From positions 1 to 37,286 of the forward strand of contig JALCBR010000015.1 of NCBI GenBank assembly GCA_028066245.1: a stretch of DNA of 37,286 bases, given 5' to 3'. The position numbers were made by a program, and so were the translations under genes. Shown here one piece after another: positions 17,101 through 24,986 of this stretch (position 1 is the first letter of the stretch; every line of letters starts with the position of its first letter). The notes under the pieces are model-generated. The model was not told the DNA's origin and made no database searches. It was given only the letters and a program-made list of their open reading frames with translations. This DNA is from Pirellulales bacterium. GTDB taxonomy: Bacteria > Planctomycetota > Planctomycetia > Pirellulales > S012-138.

Positions 17101-17153
17101 TGCTCTTCCTCAGATGCTATAGCCCATTACGCCAAGAGCAGGTCGAGGAAGAG
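17101..17153. repeat. Inverted repeat with two alternative pairings
   Basis: CTCTTCCTC (17103-17111) is the exact complement of GAGGAAGAG (17145-17153). The overlapping TGCTCTT (17101-17107) can instead pair with AAGAGCA (17134-17140). The two helices exclude each other. The stretch lies about 200 bases upstream of the glycosyltransferase gene, within a 282-base gap with no other recognised content. Confidence 0.25.
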
Positions 17154-17349
17154 GGTTAAGGCTACCAATCTGGTCGCAGAATTTGAAGACGCGCCGACCG
17201 CGAAATGGACGGGAGTAAAGCTCGACCACGATTGGAGTTTTCCCACTTCCTTGCCGCGGCTACGATCTCTCTCGGGCAGCCGACGCCATTTTCTGTCGTT
17301 TGGCCGCTCGTTGATGCCGTAACTTCATCATTTCGGTAGATGTCCGCCG

Positions 17350-18465
17350 ATGGCCGATCGCATCCCACTTGATTCTCTCCATCCCAAGCGAATCTGCCTG
17401 ATCAAACCCAGTGCCTTTGGCGATATCATCCAGACGTTGCCGGTGCTGGGAATGCTGCGGGCACGGTTTCCGGCAGCCTATATTGCCTGGGTTGCCAAGG
17501 CTCCATTGGCTGAGCTGCTCCGTGGGCATCCGCAACTTGATGATGTGATCCCGCTCCCATATCCCCACGGGCTACGGGCGAAAATCGCCGCCTTTCGTCA
17601 AACATTGGGTCGACTGCGCAAAGAAAACTTTGATTTGGCTCTCGATTTTCAAGGGCTGTTGCGGAGTGGTTTGATGACGTGGTCCACACGCGCGGCTCGC
17701 CGTGTGGGCTCTTCACTCTCCCGCGAATTCTCCCATCTGGCTTACACAGACCGGGTTGATGTCGGTCCGTGGCATCAGCCGGCGCTGGAGACTTTTGTGC
17801 CAATCGCCCGTGCTTTGGGTTGTACGGGCCCCCCACCCCCGGCCTTCGTGCATGTCGCCGTCGATGCCGTCGTTTGGTCGAACGCGCGATTGTCACGCCT
17901 CCCCCGACCCGTTCTTGCGGTTAATCCCGGCGCTCAATGGATCACCAAGCGCTGGCCGGCAAAGTCGTTTGCTGCGTTGGCTCGACTGGCTGTCCGGCAC
18001 CATTCTGCCAGTATTGTTATCGTTGGCGGGCCCGGTGAGCGCGAACTCGGGATGCGGGTTGAGCAAGCCATTCGTAGCCAGAAGGGCGATTCGGCACAGC
18101 GTGCGGACGCGACAATCGAAAACTTAGCTGGTGAAACGAGCCTGCCGCAACTGGCCGCCGTTTGCCAATATGCCGATGTTTTCCTCTCCGGTGATTCCGG
18201 TCCCATGCATTTGGCGGCAGCTTTGAAGACTCCAACTGTGGGAATCTTCACCTGCACAGACGAAGTCCGGTCGGGCCCTCGCGGAGATTTGCCAGATCAG
18301 CCACATCGATGTGTTTCTACGAAGGTGGCTTGTGCGGCCAGCTACGTGACCCGCTGCCGGAAACTGGACTGCATGAATGAACTGACCCCAGCCCGCGTAT
18401 GGCCGGAATTGGATGAGATGCTCCGTGATGTCACATCGCATGGGAATTCTCGGATTGCGGGATAA
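17350..18465 (+). CDS. Glycosyltransferase family 9 (heptosyltransferase-like)
   Basis: A 371-residue enzyme of the ADP-heptose:LPS heptosyltransferase family, which transfers heptose to the lipopolysaccharide inner core at the cytoplasmic face of the inner membrane. The N terminus has RICLIKPSAFGDIIQTLPVL, the typical acceptor-side opening with the GD motif, and the C-terminal half has LAVNPGAQWITKRWP and FLSGDSGPMHLAAAL, the donor-binding signature. Length fits the family (about 330-370). Sequence alone does not distinguish WaaC, WaaF or WaaQ types, so no symbol is given. The ATG at 17350 has no clear ribosome-binding site. It is followed after 110 bases by the M28-family gene on the same strand. 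Confidence 0.9.
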   Translation: MADRIPLDSLHPKRICLIKPSAFGDIIQTLPVLGMLRARFPAAYIAWVAKAPLAELLRGHPQLDDVIPLPYPHGLRAKIAAFRQTLGRLRKENFDLALDFQGLLRSGLMTWSTRAARRVGSSLSREFSHLAYTDRVDVGPWHQPALETFVPIARALGCTGPPPPAFVHVAVDAVVWSNARLSRLPRPVLAVNPGAQWITKRWPAKSFAALARLAVRHHSASIVIVGGPGERELGMRVEQAIRSQKGDSAQRADATIENLAGETSLPQLAAVCQYADVFLSGDSGPMHLAAALKTPTVGIFTCTDEVRSGPRGDLPDQPHRCVSTKVACAASYVTRCRKLDCMNELTPARVWPELDEMLRDVTSHGNSRIAG

Positions 18466-18575
18466 GCATGAAAAAGCCGGGCAATGGCCACTGTGCGCCA
18501 GATTCGCATTTCCGCGGCGCGGCGTGATGGCATAGAATGCGGAAAAGCCTGCCGAGGCGCTGTTAGCGGTTTACC

Positions 18576-19676
18576 ATGACTGCGGCGGCGTTTTGGCCGG
18601 AGAATGCCATTCCCATCGAGGCTCCCATGTCCAACAGTTCAGCCAGGAAGACTCCGCCCACGTTGACATCTCCTCAAGGGGCGGGCCTGCGAGATCACCG
18701 TCTGCTAATCGTACTGGCAGCGGTGTTACTTCTCGCTGGTTTGGGTACGGCCTTGTACGCGTATTTCTCCGGGGAGAGTTCAACGGACAACGCGCAGCGG
18801 TTCGCCATCGATTTCGATGGCGAGCAGACCTACAAATACTTGAAAGAGATCTGCGACATCGGGCCTCGCCGCTCTGGCAGTGAAGGCATGAAGAAGCAGC
18901 AAAAGTACATCACAGACTACTTCAAGGGCATTGGACTGGAAGTTATCCGGCAGGAGTTTACGGATCGGCATCCTTTGACAGGCGAGCCCGTTGAATTCGC
19001 GAACCTGATTGTTGAACTGCATCCCGAAAAAAAAGATCGCGTCTTGTTGTGTTGCCATTACGACACACGACCATTTCCGGATGAAGATCTGCGCAACCCA
19101 CAGGGCACATTCATCGGCGCTAATGACGGCGCAAGCGGCGTCGCCCTGCTCATGCAAATGGCTGTCGAACTGAAGAACATCGACACGGCGTACGGTGTGG
19201 ACCTTATTATGTTTGACGGAGAAGAATTGATTTTCCGTCCGTCAATCGATCGCTACTTCCTGGGCTCGGAGTATTTCGCCAGTGTCTACGCCAAGACCCC
19301 TCCGAAGCACAAGTATCACTATGGCATTCTCCTGGACATGATTGGTGATGCCGAGTTACAGATCTACCAAGAACGCAACAGCTTGGCGTATCAGGAGACT
19401 GCTCCACTGGTAAATTCTATCTGGCGGACGGCCCGCAGCCTGCGTGTGCTTGAATTCATCAATAAGCCGAAGTATGAGATTCGCGACGACCACTTAGCTC
19501 TCAACAACACGGCCAAGATCCCCACGTGTGACCTGATCGACTTTGACTACATCTATTGGCATACCGAAGGAGATGTTCCCTCGCGTTGCTCTGCGGAAAG
19601 TTTGGCCAAGGTGGGTTATGTGCTCAAGGTTTGGCTACAGCGGGCCGCGCCAGGTCAACGATTGCCAGGAATCTGA
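18576..19676 (+). CDS. Membrane-anchored M28 family metalloenzyme, glutaminyl-cyclase-like
   Basis: A 366-residue protein with one N-terminal membrane segment (about 42-64) and an extracytoplasmic M28-type alpha/beta domain (about 78-360). Zinc-site residues are recognisable: His161 in LLCCHYDTRP, Asp184 in GANDGASGVALL, Glu216/Glu217 in MFDGEEL, Asp254 in LDMIGD, and His329 in IYWHTEGD. The GANDGASGVA and DFDYIYWHT elements fit the branch containing glutaminyl-peptide cyclotransferases, which form N-terminal pyroglutamate, and related aminopeptidases; which activity applies cannot be told here. ATG 18576 is used, while ATG 18627 (17 codons inside) is equally plausible and would leave a shorter cytoplasmic tail. 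Confidence 0.85.
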   Translation: MTAAAFWPENAIPIEAPMSNSSARKTPPTLTSPQGAGLRDHRLLIVLAAVLLLAGLGTALYAYFSGESSTDNAQRFAIDFDGEQTYKYLKEICDIGPRRSGSEGMKKQQKYITDYFKGIGLEVIRQEFTDRHPLTGEPVEFANLIVELHPEKKDRVLLCCHYDTRPFPDEDLRNPQGTFIGANDGASGVALLMQMAVELKNIDTAYGVDLIMFDGEELIFRPSIDRYFLGSEYFASVYAKTPPKHKYHYGILLDMIGDAELQIYQERNSLAYQETAPLVNSIWRTARSLRVLEFINKPKYEIRDDHLALNNTAKIPTCDLIDFDYIYWHTEGDVPSRCSAESLAKVGYVLKVWLQRAAPGQRLPGI

Positions 19677-19746
19677 GCAACCGCATCATCGGCTCAGGAG
19701 ATGCAATCTCTCGCGACATTGACTTGCCCCCTCGGATTCCGAAGCG

Positions 19747-20211
19747 TTGACGTCCGTACCCATCGCGATCTTCTCCGCCGTGTTGCTGCTAATCTCGACG
19801 GTGCTGGTAGCGTTTGACGTGCGCGGCTACAAGCGGCGGCGCATTACGGCGGAAAAGGACGATGGCCGAAAGTCCGCCTGGAAGCGATTCCGCCGTCGCG
19901 TGCAAGCGAGCGCTGGAATTGGCGTTGTTGGAATTGTGTTAATGGTCAGCGCGTTTATCAATGTGAGAGAGCATCCGTTGGCGTCTGCGATGTTGTGGTT
20001 GTCTGCCATCGTGCTCACGTTTTGGGTGGCCGTGATTGCATTGGTTGACTTGATGGGCAGCCGGCAACAATTGGCCGAACTTCGCCATCAAGAGATGATT
20101 CAGACAGCGATCCTGAAGTCAGAGCTCAAGCGAGCACAAGAAGAAGTTCGCGAGCACTCCGAACTGCAAGTCAACGGCAAGCCCACCGCCAATGACGATG
20201 CCAGAGAATAA
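19747..20211 (+). CDS. Small membrane protein with C-terminal coiled coil
   Basis: A 154-residue hypothetical protein. Hydrophobic segments lie near 5-24, 53-70 and 80-103, separated by a strongly basic loop (YKRRR and KRFRRRVQ), and the tail (105-145) is a charged helix likely to form a coiled coil. The start is TTG 19747; the frame has a stop at 19720 and no ATG before the first membrane segment. The end overlaps the next gene by 20 bases, which supports a co-translated pair. Function is unknown. Confidence 0.6.
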   Translation: MTSVPIAIFSAVLLLISTVLVAFDVRGYKRRRITAEKDDGRKSAWKRFRRRVQASAGIGVVGIVLMVSAFINVREHPLASAMLWLSAIVLTFWVAVIALVDLMGSRQQLAELRHQEMIQTAILKSELKRAQEEVREHSELQVNGKPTANDDARE

Positions 20212-21442
20212 GCCGAATGAAGGTCCGGACAACCGAGCGACCGAAACCATCGAGCTATCGGCGCGGCGTCTCGTGTCGGACTTCGGAACCAGCTCCACAG
20301 GGACCTGGGGCGATTTTGATCCCTTTCCAAGCCAGGCGCTGAGCGCTTTTGCTCCGGCGGCTGTGGGGTTTTGCGCGTTAGGACTCCTGGCTTCGGTCTT
20401 TGCGTTCTGGTGGCCTGTGTTGGTTATCGCCCCCTTGGCTTTTGGTCCGGGACTGAGCTTTGCCTATCTGTCTTTCTATGATGCTCGCAAACACAATCGG
20501 GCCGGCGGTAAGCCCGCTATTATAGCCTGGGTGATGGGGTACTCTGCTGCATTTGTCTGGCATCTGTTCCTTTTCGAGGCGTTGCGGCCTGCTCTGGATC
20601 TCTCCTGGCATATCGCAGGCTTTGATCTCGATACCATCTGGCTATTGATTCTATTGGCGATTGGGCTACTGCATGGGCTGTGTCTGCGCACACAATCAGG
20701 GGCAAAGATCGCAGTGATCGTGCTGTTGCACTTGGTTGCATTGACCATTACTGCCGTGCTGCTTGCGGAATCCCACCGGCGAGCCAATGCGACCGTTCAC
20801 GAGAAACGCGCCGGCAGTTTGGCGTTAGGCATTCAGCATTGGCTGAACACCAACCAAGATTTGCGATCTTCCATCCAAACGGGTGGGCTCCAGCATGAAT
20901 TGCCTGCCAACGCTCACGGTCCGGCCGATCATAATGACGGTGCTTTGTCTCAAGGAAACGCCGCCTGGTCGGCAGTTTGGACGATCATTGGCTTGACCCT
21001 GGCAGGGGGAGGCAGCTTGGCGTTTCTCAGTTGGCTTTCTCGGCAGGGGCCACGCGAGTTGTTCCGAGACGCGACCATGGTCGACTGCGGTGCTCACCGC
21101 AACTGTATATCTAGCCGAGCCACGGAACGCGAGAAACAGATCGATCCAATCTCTTTCTCGTGTTCGCTTGAGGAAGCTTGTCAGCGTTTGGTGTTGGCTG
21201 TCTCTTCGCAGCCTGGATGCAAGATCGAATACCAGCAACCGGGCTATCTCTATGCGACGTTCCGTTCTCGAGTGTTTCGTTTCATCGACGACACGGAATT
21301 TCGCATTGATCCACAGGATTGCGTCATCCATTGCCGCAGCGCTTCACGGGTCGGCCGTTCAGATTTCGGAGCCAATCGCCGCCGGATCGAGGCCATCCGG
21401 AAAGACTTCGTGGCGAAGTATATGATGCTTGAGCGTTCCTGA
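20192..21442 (+). CDS. Polytopic membrane protein with C-terminal DUF1499 domain
   Basis: A 416-residue protein. After a polar N terminus (about 45 residues) come several hydrophobic segments (about five by 195, and one near 268-288). The C terminus (about 320-410) has the DUF1499 hallmarks: ATFRSRVFRFIDDTEFRID, then HCRSASRVGRSDFGANRRRIEAIR. DUF1499 has no established function. Its fusion to a membrane domain is seen in planctomycete-like genomes, as far as I can recall. ATG 20192 overlaps the upstream gene; a second ATG two codons later is possible. Together with the gene at 19747 it may be a small membrane complex. Confidence 0.75.
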   Translation: MTMPENKPNEGPDNRATETIELSARRLVSDFGTSSTGTWGDFDPFPSQALSAFAPAAVGFCALGLLASVFAFWWPVLVIAPLAFGPGLSFAYLSFYDARKHNRAGGKPAIIAWVMGYSAAFVWHLFLFEALRPALDLSWHIAGFDLDTIWLLILLAIGLLHGLCLRTQSGAKIAVIVLLHLVALTITAVLLAESHRRANATVHEKRAGSLALGIQHWLNTNQDLRSSIQTGGLQHELPANAHGPADHNDGALSQGNAAWSAVWTIIGLTLAGGGSLAFLSWLSRQGPRELFRDATMVDCGAHRNCISSRATEREKQIDPISFSCSLEEACQRLVLAVSSQPGCKIEYQQPGYLYATFRSRVFRFIDDTEFRIDPQDCVIHCRSASRVGRSDFGANRRRIEAIRKDFVAKYMMLERS

Positions 21443-21451
21443 TCTATGGAA

Positions 21452-21483
21452 GAAAAACGGGTCGCCATAATGATGGCGACCCG
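21452..21483 (-). terminator. Rho-independent terminator of the small basic protein gene
   Basis: On the minus strand an 11-bp perfect stem (CGGGTCGCCAT with ATGGCGACCCG, 21458-21483) encloses a 4-base loop and is followed directly by five T (21453-21457). It lies about 50 bases after the stop codon at 21536, and also at the 3' end of the convergent gene ending at 21442. Confidence 0.85.
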
Positions 21484-21535
21484 GCTGAATCTAACGGTCC
21501 CAAACGAAACTTTCGCGGTCCTGCAAACACACTCG

Positions 21536-21772
21536 CTAGGAAGCGGATGTTTCTTCTTTGGCGTCGGTTTCAGTGGTTTCTTCCTCTTCCTTCTTCTTTT
21601 TCTTCTTCTTCATTGCCAGCTTCGGAACGGCGACCTTGGGCAGGCCAAATGGGCTGTCACCTTCTTCAAAACGATCCATCGTCTTGAGACGAGCGATCCG
21701 CTCGCCGCGGGTGAGGACGCTGCGCGATCGAGCCAGTCCGGCACGAATCTTTAAGCTCTTGTCAATCGTCAT
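21536..21772 (-). CDS. Small basic protein (TIGR04137-type, Planctomycetes/Verrucomicrobia/Chlamydiae)
   Basis: A 78-residue, highly basic protein. The start MTIDKSLKIRAGLARSRSVL and the following TRGERIARLK match what I remember of a short family restricted to the Planctomycetes-Verrucomicrobia-Chlamydiae group (TIGR04137 type), whose function is not established. The middle FEEGDSPFGLPKVAVPKL is followed by a run of seven Lys and then an acidic Glu/Thr tail (residues about 54-78), so the protein has a charge-segregated, probably disordered C terminus. The DNA here (21578-21611) is a near-pure CTT/TTC repeat on the plus strand, prone to length change. It has its own promoter and terminator, suggesting strong, independent expression. 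Confidence 0.85.
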   Translation of the reverse strand: MTIDKSLKIRAGLARSRSVLTRGERIARLKTMDRFEEGDSPFGLPKVAVPKLAMKKKKKKKEEEETTETDAKEETSAS

Positions 21773-21835
21773 GACGCAACCAACGATCAGGAATTGAAGG
21801 TTTTCCCACGAAACTCCCGGGTGGGGGAATCGCCC

Positions 21836-21863
21836 ATTTTACGAAGATTGGCCTGGACGACAA
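21836..21863 (-). promoter_or_regulatory. Promoter of the small basic protein gene
   Basis: On the minus strand TTGTCG (21858-21863), 16 bases, and TAAAAT (21836-21841) form a good sigma-70-type promoter, with a leader of roughly 57 bases to the ATG at 21772. Confidence 0.45.
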
Positions 21864-21912
21864 GACGGGCAGGCGGCCAAAAGCGGGCTGCAAACGCTTC
21901 TGAGTGTGCGGT

Positions 21913-23178
21913 TTACGCTGACCGGCTCATTTCAAAGCTGTTGGCCAGTCGTAGATAGATCTTCACCGCATCATTGAGCTGAGCCACAGAAATCCATTCG
22001 TCGCATGTGTGAGCTTGTGAAATGGAGCCGGGCCCAAAGACAACCGAAGGAACACCGGTCGCCCCGATGACAGCGCCGTCTGTTCCAAAGGAGACTCCCA
22101 TGATCTGGGATTCTCCGTGCACTGTGGCTGCATGACTGCGGACGAACTCCGCCAAATTTTCATTTCCCACATTTTCCAAGGGCCAACCAATCAAGTGTGG
22201 CTTCGCATGCGAAAGACCTCCATCCAGCAAGATTGGAGCATGCTGACTTACTTGATCGTTCTCGGATTTTCTTCGAAGAAAATCGTCAACGTAGGCGATG
22301 ACTTCGTCACGAGCTTCGACCGGGGTTTCGCCGGGAGTGACGCGACGGTCAACCTCAATCACGCATTGATCCGGGACGGTGTTGACGCTTACTCCACCGG
22401 AAATCAGTCCCACGCTCGTTGTCGGACGACCGCAGAAGGGATGATTGCGGCCCGTTTGTTGGATGTCCGCATGGTAAGACTCAAGGGCTTCCAACACCGG
22501 TCCCATCAGGTAGATCGCGTTTCGTCCGCTGCCGGGGTTTGAACTATGACATGCCTTGCCGTGAGTTGTTATCCTCCATCGAATGGCCCCTTTGTGCGCG
22601 ACGACGACGTTCATCTCCGTCGGTTCGGCAATAATCGCCACATCCGGTTTCCTGTCGAGCAGATTTGTGAACTCGTTGACTTGCGGAGCATTTGGCTCCC
22701 ACAACTCAACAAGTTTCCTCGCCCCGCTGTAGCCATACTCTTCATTAACCGTACAGGCGATCACGATGTTGACGGGACGCCGCGACACTTTGACTAACTC
22801 GGAGAGCGCCGCCAGCATCGCGGCCATCGATCCCTTGACGTCACAGGCGCCGCGGCCAGAGATACGCTCTGACGTGGCTTGTGGATGAAACGGTTCGATT
22901 GTCATCCCGTCCACCGGCACCGTGTCTTGGTGGACTTCCCACAACATGATGGGTGCCTGATCCGGAGCTTCTGTGGCATCCAGTCGGGCGACGATGTTCT
23001 CGCGTGAAGGAGCAACAAACTGCCGGGCGAACCGCAGCCCCATGCGTTCAAATTGCTGCTGCAAATAGTCGGTAACGCGATGTTCGAAGAAGATATCTCC
23101 GTCTACCGCGCGACCCATTGGATTCACGCTGGGAATGCTCACAAGCTCTCGCAGCGTATCGGTAGCCTGGAGTTTCAT
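21913..23178 (-). CDS. M20 family metallopeptidase/deacylase (ArgE/DapE-like)
   Basis: A 421-residue cytoplasmic zinc enzyme of the M20 family, which contains acetylornithine deacetylase (ArgE), succinyl-diaminopimelate desuccinylase (DapE) and peptidases. Metal and catalytic residues are present: His83 and Asp85 in EVHQDTVPVDG, Asp113 in GRGACDVKGSMAA, Glu146-Glu147 in TVNEEYG, Glu185 in IIAEPTEMN, and a C-terminal His in SQAHTCDEW. The dimerisation domain lies between (about 195-310). Substrate cannot be decided from sequence and no arginine or lysine genes flank it, so no symbol is given. The ATG at 23178 gives a full-length family N terminus. Confidence 0.9.
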   Translation of the reverse strand: MKLQATDTLRELVSIPSVNPMGRAVDGDIFFEHRVTDYLQQQFERMGLRFARQFVAPSRENIVARLDATEAPDQAPIMLWEVHQDTVPVDGMTIEPFHPQATSERISGRGACDVKGSMAAMLAALSELVKVSRRPVNIVIACTVNEEYGYSGARKLVELWEPNAPQVNEFTNLLDRKPDVAIIAEPTEMNVVVAHKGAIRWRITTHGKACHSSNPGSGRNAIYLMGPVLEALESYHADIQQTGRNHPFCGRPTTSVGLISGGVSVNTVPDQCVIEVDRRVTPGETPVEARDEVIAYVDDFLRRKSENDQVSQHAPILLDGGLSHAKPHLIGWPLENVGNENLAEFVRSHAATVHGESQIMGVSFGTDGAVIGATGVPSVVFGPGSISQAHTCDEWISVAQLNDAVKIYLRLANSFEMSRSA

Positions 23179-23249
23179 GCAGAGTCTCTTCAGCAGGCGG
23201 GTTGCTCGGAAGTCCCACGGCGGGTTTGACAGAACGCCATGCGAGGATC

Positions 23250-23277
23250 ATTGTATCGTGACAGCTTGAATTGGCGA
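23250..23277 (-). promoter_or_regulatory. Promoter of the M20 gene
   Basis: On the minus strand TCGCCA (23272-23277), 16 bases, then TACAAT (23250-23255). The -10 is strong and the -35 moderate. Transcription would start about 65 bases before the ATG at 23178. Confidence 0.4.
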
Positions 23278-23344
23278 TCCATGGTGGCTGGCAAATGCCC
23301 GGCTATCTCACTCGCTTTCCTCAATCCCATTCAGCCTGCGGTTT

Positions 23345-24145
23345 ATGTCTGCGATCGACGAAACGTTCCAAAGCCTGCGGCAAGCCGATCGTAAGGCATT
23401 CATTCCGTTTGTGACCGCAGGCGATCCTGATTTGGAATTCACGGCCGATATCTTGCCGCGACTGGCGGACGCTGGAGCTGCGATTTGTGAGGTGGGCATC
23501 CCTTACAGCGATCCCATTGCCGACGGTCCGGTGATTCAGGCGTCTTACACGCGGGCGCTTGATCGCAAGATCAAGCTGAATGAGATCATCGACATGTTGG
23601 CCCGTGCCACGCCGCGAACATCGTGCCCGGTGGTCACCATGGTCAGTTATGCCATTGTCCATCGCTACGGAGCAAGGCAGTTTGTGGCTGATGTCAAATC
23701 CGCCGGGGTTGCCGGTGCGATTGTTCCTGACCTGCTTGTTGATGAAGCAGAAGAGTTTAAGCAGATTTGCGATGCTGCGGATTTCAGTTTGATTCAACTT
23801 GTTTCTCCGGCAACTCCGCGGGATCGCGCAGTCCGTATTGCCGCTAACTCCAGTGGATTTCTGTACTATGTCAGTGTGATGGGCATCACCGGCGAACGCC
23901 GCGAACTGCCACCGCAACTGCTAGAAGATGTCTCCTGGTTGCGGAGCAGAGCGCAACTGCCGGTTTGTATCGGTTTTGGAATCAGCACGGCCGAACATGT
24001 GCGCCAACTTGCGCCCGTTGCAGATGGGTTGATCGTGGGATCGGCAATTGTGCGCCGCGTTGAGGCGTTGGCGGATCGCCCGCGCGAAGAGTGCTTAGGC
24101 CAGCTCTCAGATTACGTTCGGGAGATGGTTGCAGCGTTCGGCTAA
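23345..24145 (+). CDS. trpA: Tryptophan synthase alpha chain
   Basis: TrpA cleaves indole-3-glycerol phosphate to indole and glyceraldehyde 3-phosphate and passes indole to TrpB in the last steps of tryptophan synthesis. The 266-residue length is normal. Catalytic Glu49 (in ICEVGIPYSDPIADGP) and Asp60 occupy the same positions as in the E. coli enzyme. Other signatures are FIPFVTAGDPD, VVTMVSYAIVHRYG, LIQLVSPATPRDR, GFLYYVSVMGITGER (the phosphate loop region) and the C-terminal VGSAIVRRVE. No trpB or other trp gene lies beside it. The ATG 23345 has no evident ribosome-binding site but the N terminus is standard. Confidence 0.97.
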   Translation: MSAIDETFQSLRQADRKAFIPFVTAGDPDLEFTADILPRLADAGAAICEVGIPYSDPIADGPVIQASYTRALDRKIKLNEIIDMLARATPRTSCPVVTMVSYAIVHRYGARQFVADVKSAGVAGAIVPDLLVDEAEEFKQICDAADFSLIQLVSPATPRDRAVRIAANSSGFLYYVSVMGITGERRELPPQLLEDVSWLRSRAQLPVCIGFGISTAEHVRQLAPVADGLIVGSAIVRRVEALADRPREECLGQLSDYVREMVAAFG

Positions 24146-24206
24146 GGGAATGACCGTTATTCATTCGTGCGATTCGTTGTTTTCCGCGTCTTAGTCGTGA
24201 GCAGTC

Positions 24207-24668
24207 ATGGCTTCCCCAGCCGACAACCCGTTTACGCCAACGGATGTTCCGACCACGGTCCCGATTGAGGTGATCGAAGAGGAAGAACGTAAGTTTGACG
24301 AGGTGTCAGCCGACGCCTTGGCGAAATGCTGGTTTTACGCGGGCATCGCCGGAATCCTGCTGTTGGCCGTTTCCGCCGCCATCGCAGTTGGCACATACTT
24401 CAAGCTACCATTTCCGCATTTTCTCCCTCGACTGGCAAGCGCGGCGACTGTGGGCGGTTTTGTGGGGGCACCTGCTGTGGCGGCTTTGATGTTCGCTACT
24501 GCCGCGTTGAGGCTACGCACGATTCGAGATCAGGAGCAATTTGTGCTGGTGCTTGCCCGGCAGCGCCGAGCCCTAGCTACTACGGCGATTGCTATTATCG
24601 CCTGCGTGGCGATCCTGTTTTTTTTGGTGATGCTCAACGTGCACGATGCCCTGCGCGATCTGTGGTGA
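24207..24668 (+). CDS. Hypothetical membrane protein
   Basis: A 153-residue protein with a polar, acidic N terminus (about 40 residues, NPFTPTDVP and EVIEEEERKFDEV) and three hydrophobic segments (about 43-64, 78-100 and 122-144). I do not recognise a family. It starts 61 bases after trpA on the same strand and might be co-transcribed. A run of eight T at 24618-24625 inside the last segment encodes Phe residues and keeps the frame open. Confidence 0.65.
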   Translation: MASPADNPFTPTDVPTTVPIEVIEEEERKFDEVSADALAKCWFYAGIAGILLLAVSAAIAVGTYFKLPFPHFLPRLASAATVGGFVGAPAVAALMFATAALRLRTIRDQEQFVLVLARQRRALATTAIAIIACVAILFFLVMLNVHDALRDLW

Positions 24669-24986
24669 GGCGTTCGGCGGACTCTGTCGGGATGAAATCA
24701 TCGCATCGCCGGGAAGTTCTACCGATTAGCGAAACCTCTCCGGCGATGATATCAGTATAATTGCGTAAGATCTCCTCCGGTGATGAAGTGAGAACATTGG
24801 CGATTCCGACCTTCTCCCATGGGGATTTGCCGTTTGTTCGCGCCTGCGAGACCGCGGTGTTGCGGAATGCAAATTTCGCGCACTGTGGAAATTCCAACCG
24901 GCATTCCCCGGTCGTCTTGTGTTTTCACTGTCCGAGGGATTCGCTGTTCCGCGTGGCCTTCACGGCGCGTTTGAGGGAGAATCGCC
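24669..24986 (+). promoter_or_regulatory. Promoter and long structured leader of the DUF1571 gene
   Basis: No gene is supported in these 318 bases. A TATAAT at 24756-24761 is a plausible -10, though the -35 is weak. It is flanked by near-identical 12-mers (CTCCGGCGATGA at 24738-24749 and CTCCGGTGATGA at 24775-24786), and the inverse CATCGCCGG is at 24704-24712, so the motif occurs three times. Further on, GGAATGC (24864-24870) pairs with GCATTCC (24901-24907) around an inner AATTTC/GAAATT stem (24872-24893). If TATAAT is used, the leader is about 220 bases. GAGGGAG is the ribosome-binding site ahead of ATG 24987. Confidence 0.35.

Noticed and set aside
24618-24625. Run of eight T as a possible programmed slippage site
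   Set aside because: The zero frame continues through a good membrane segment to a normal stop, and no downstream stimulatory structure was seen.
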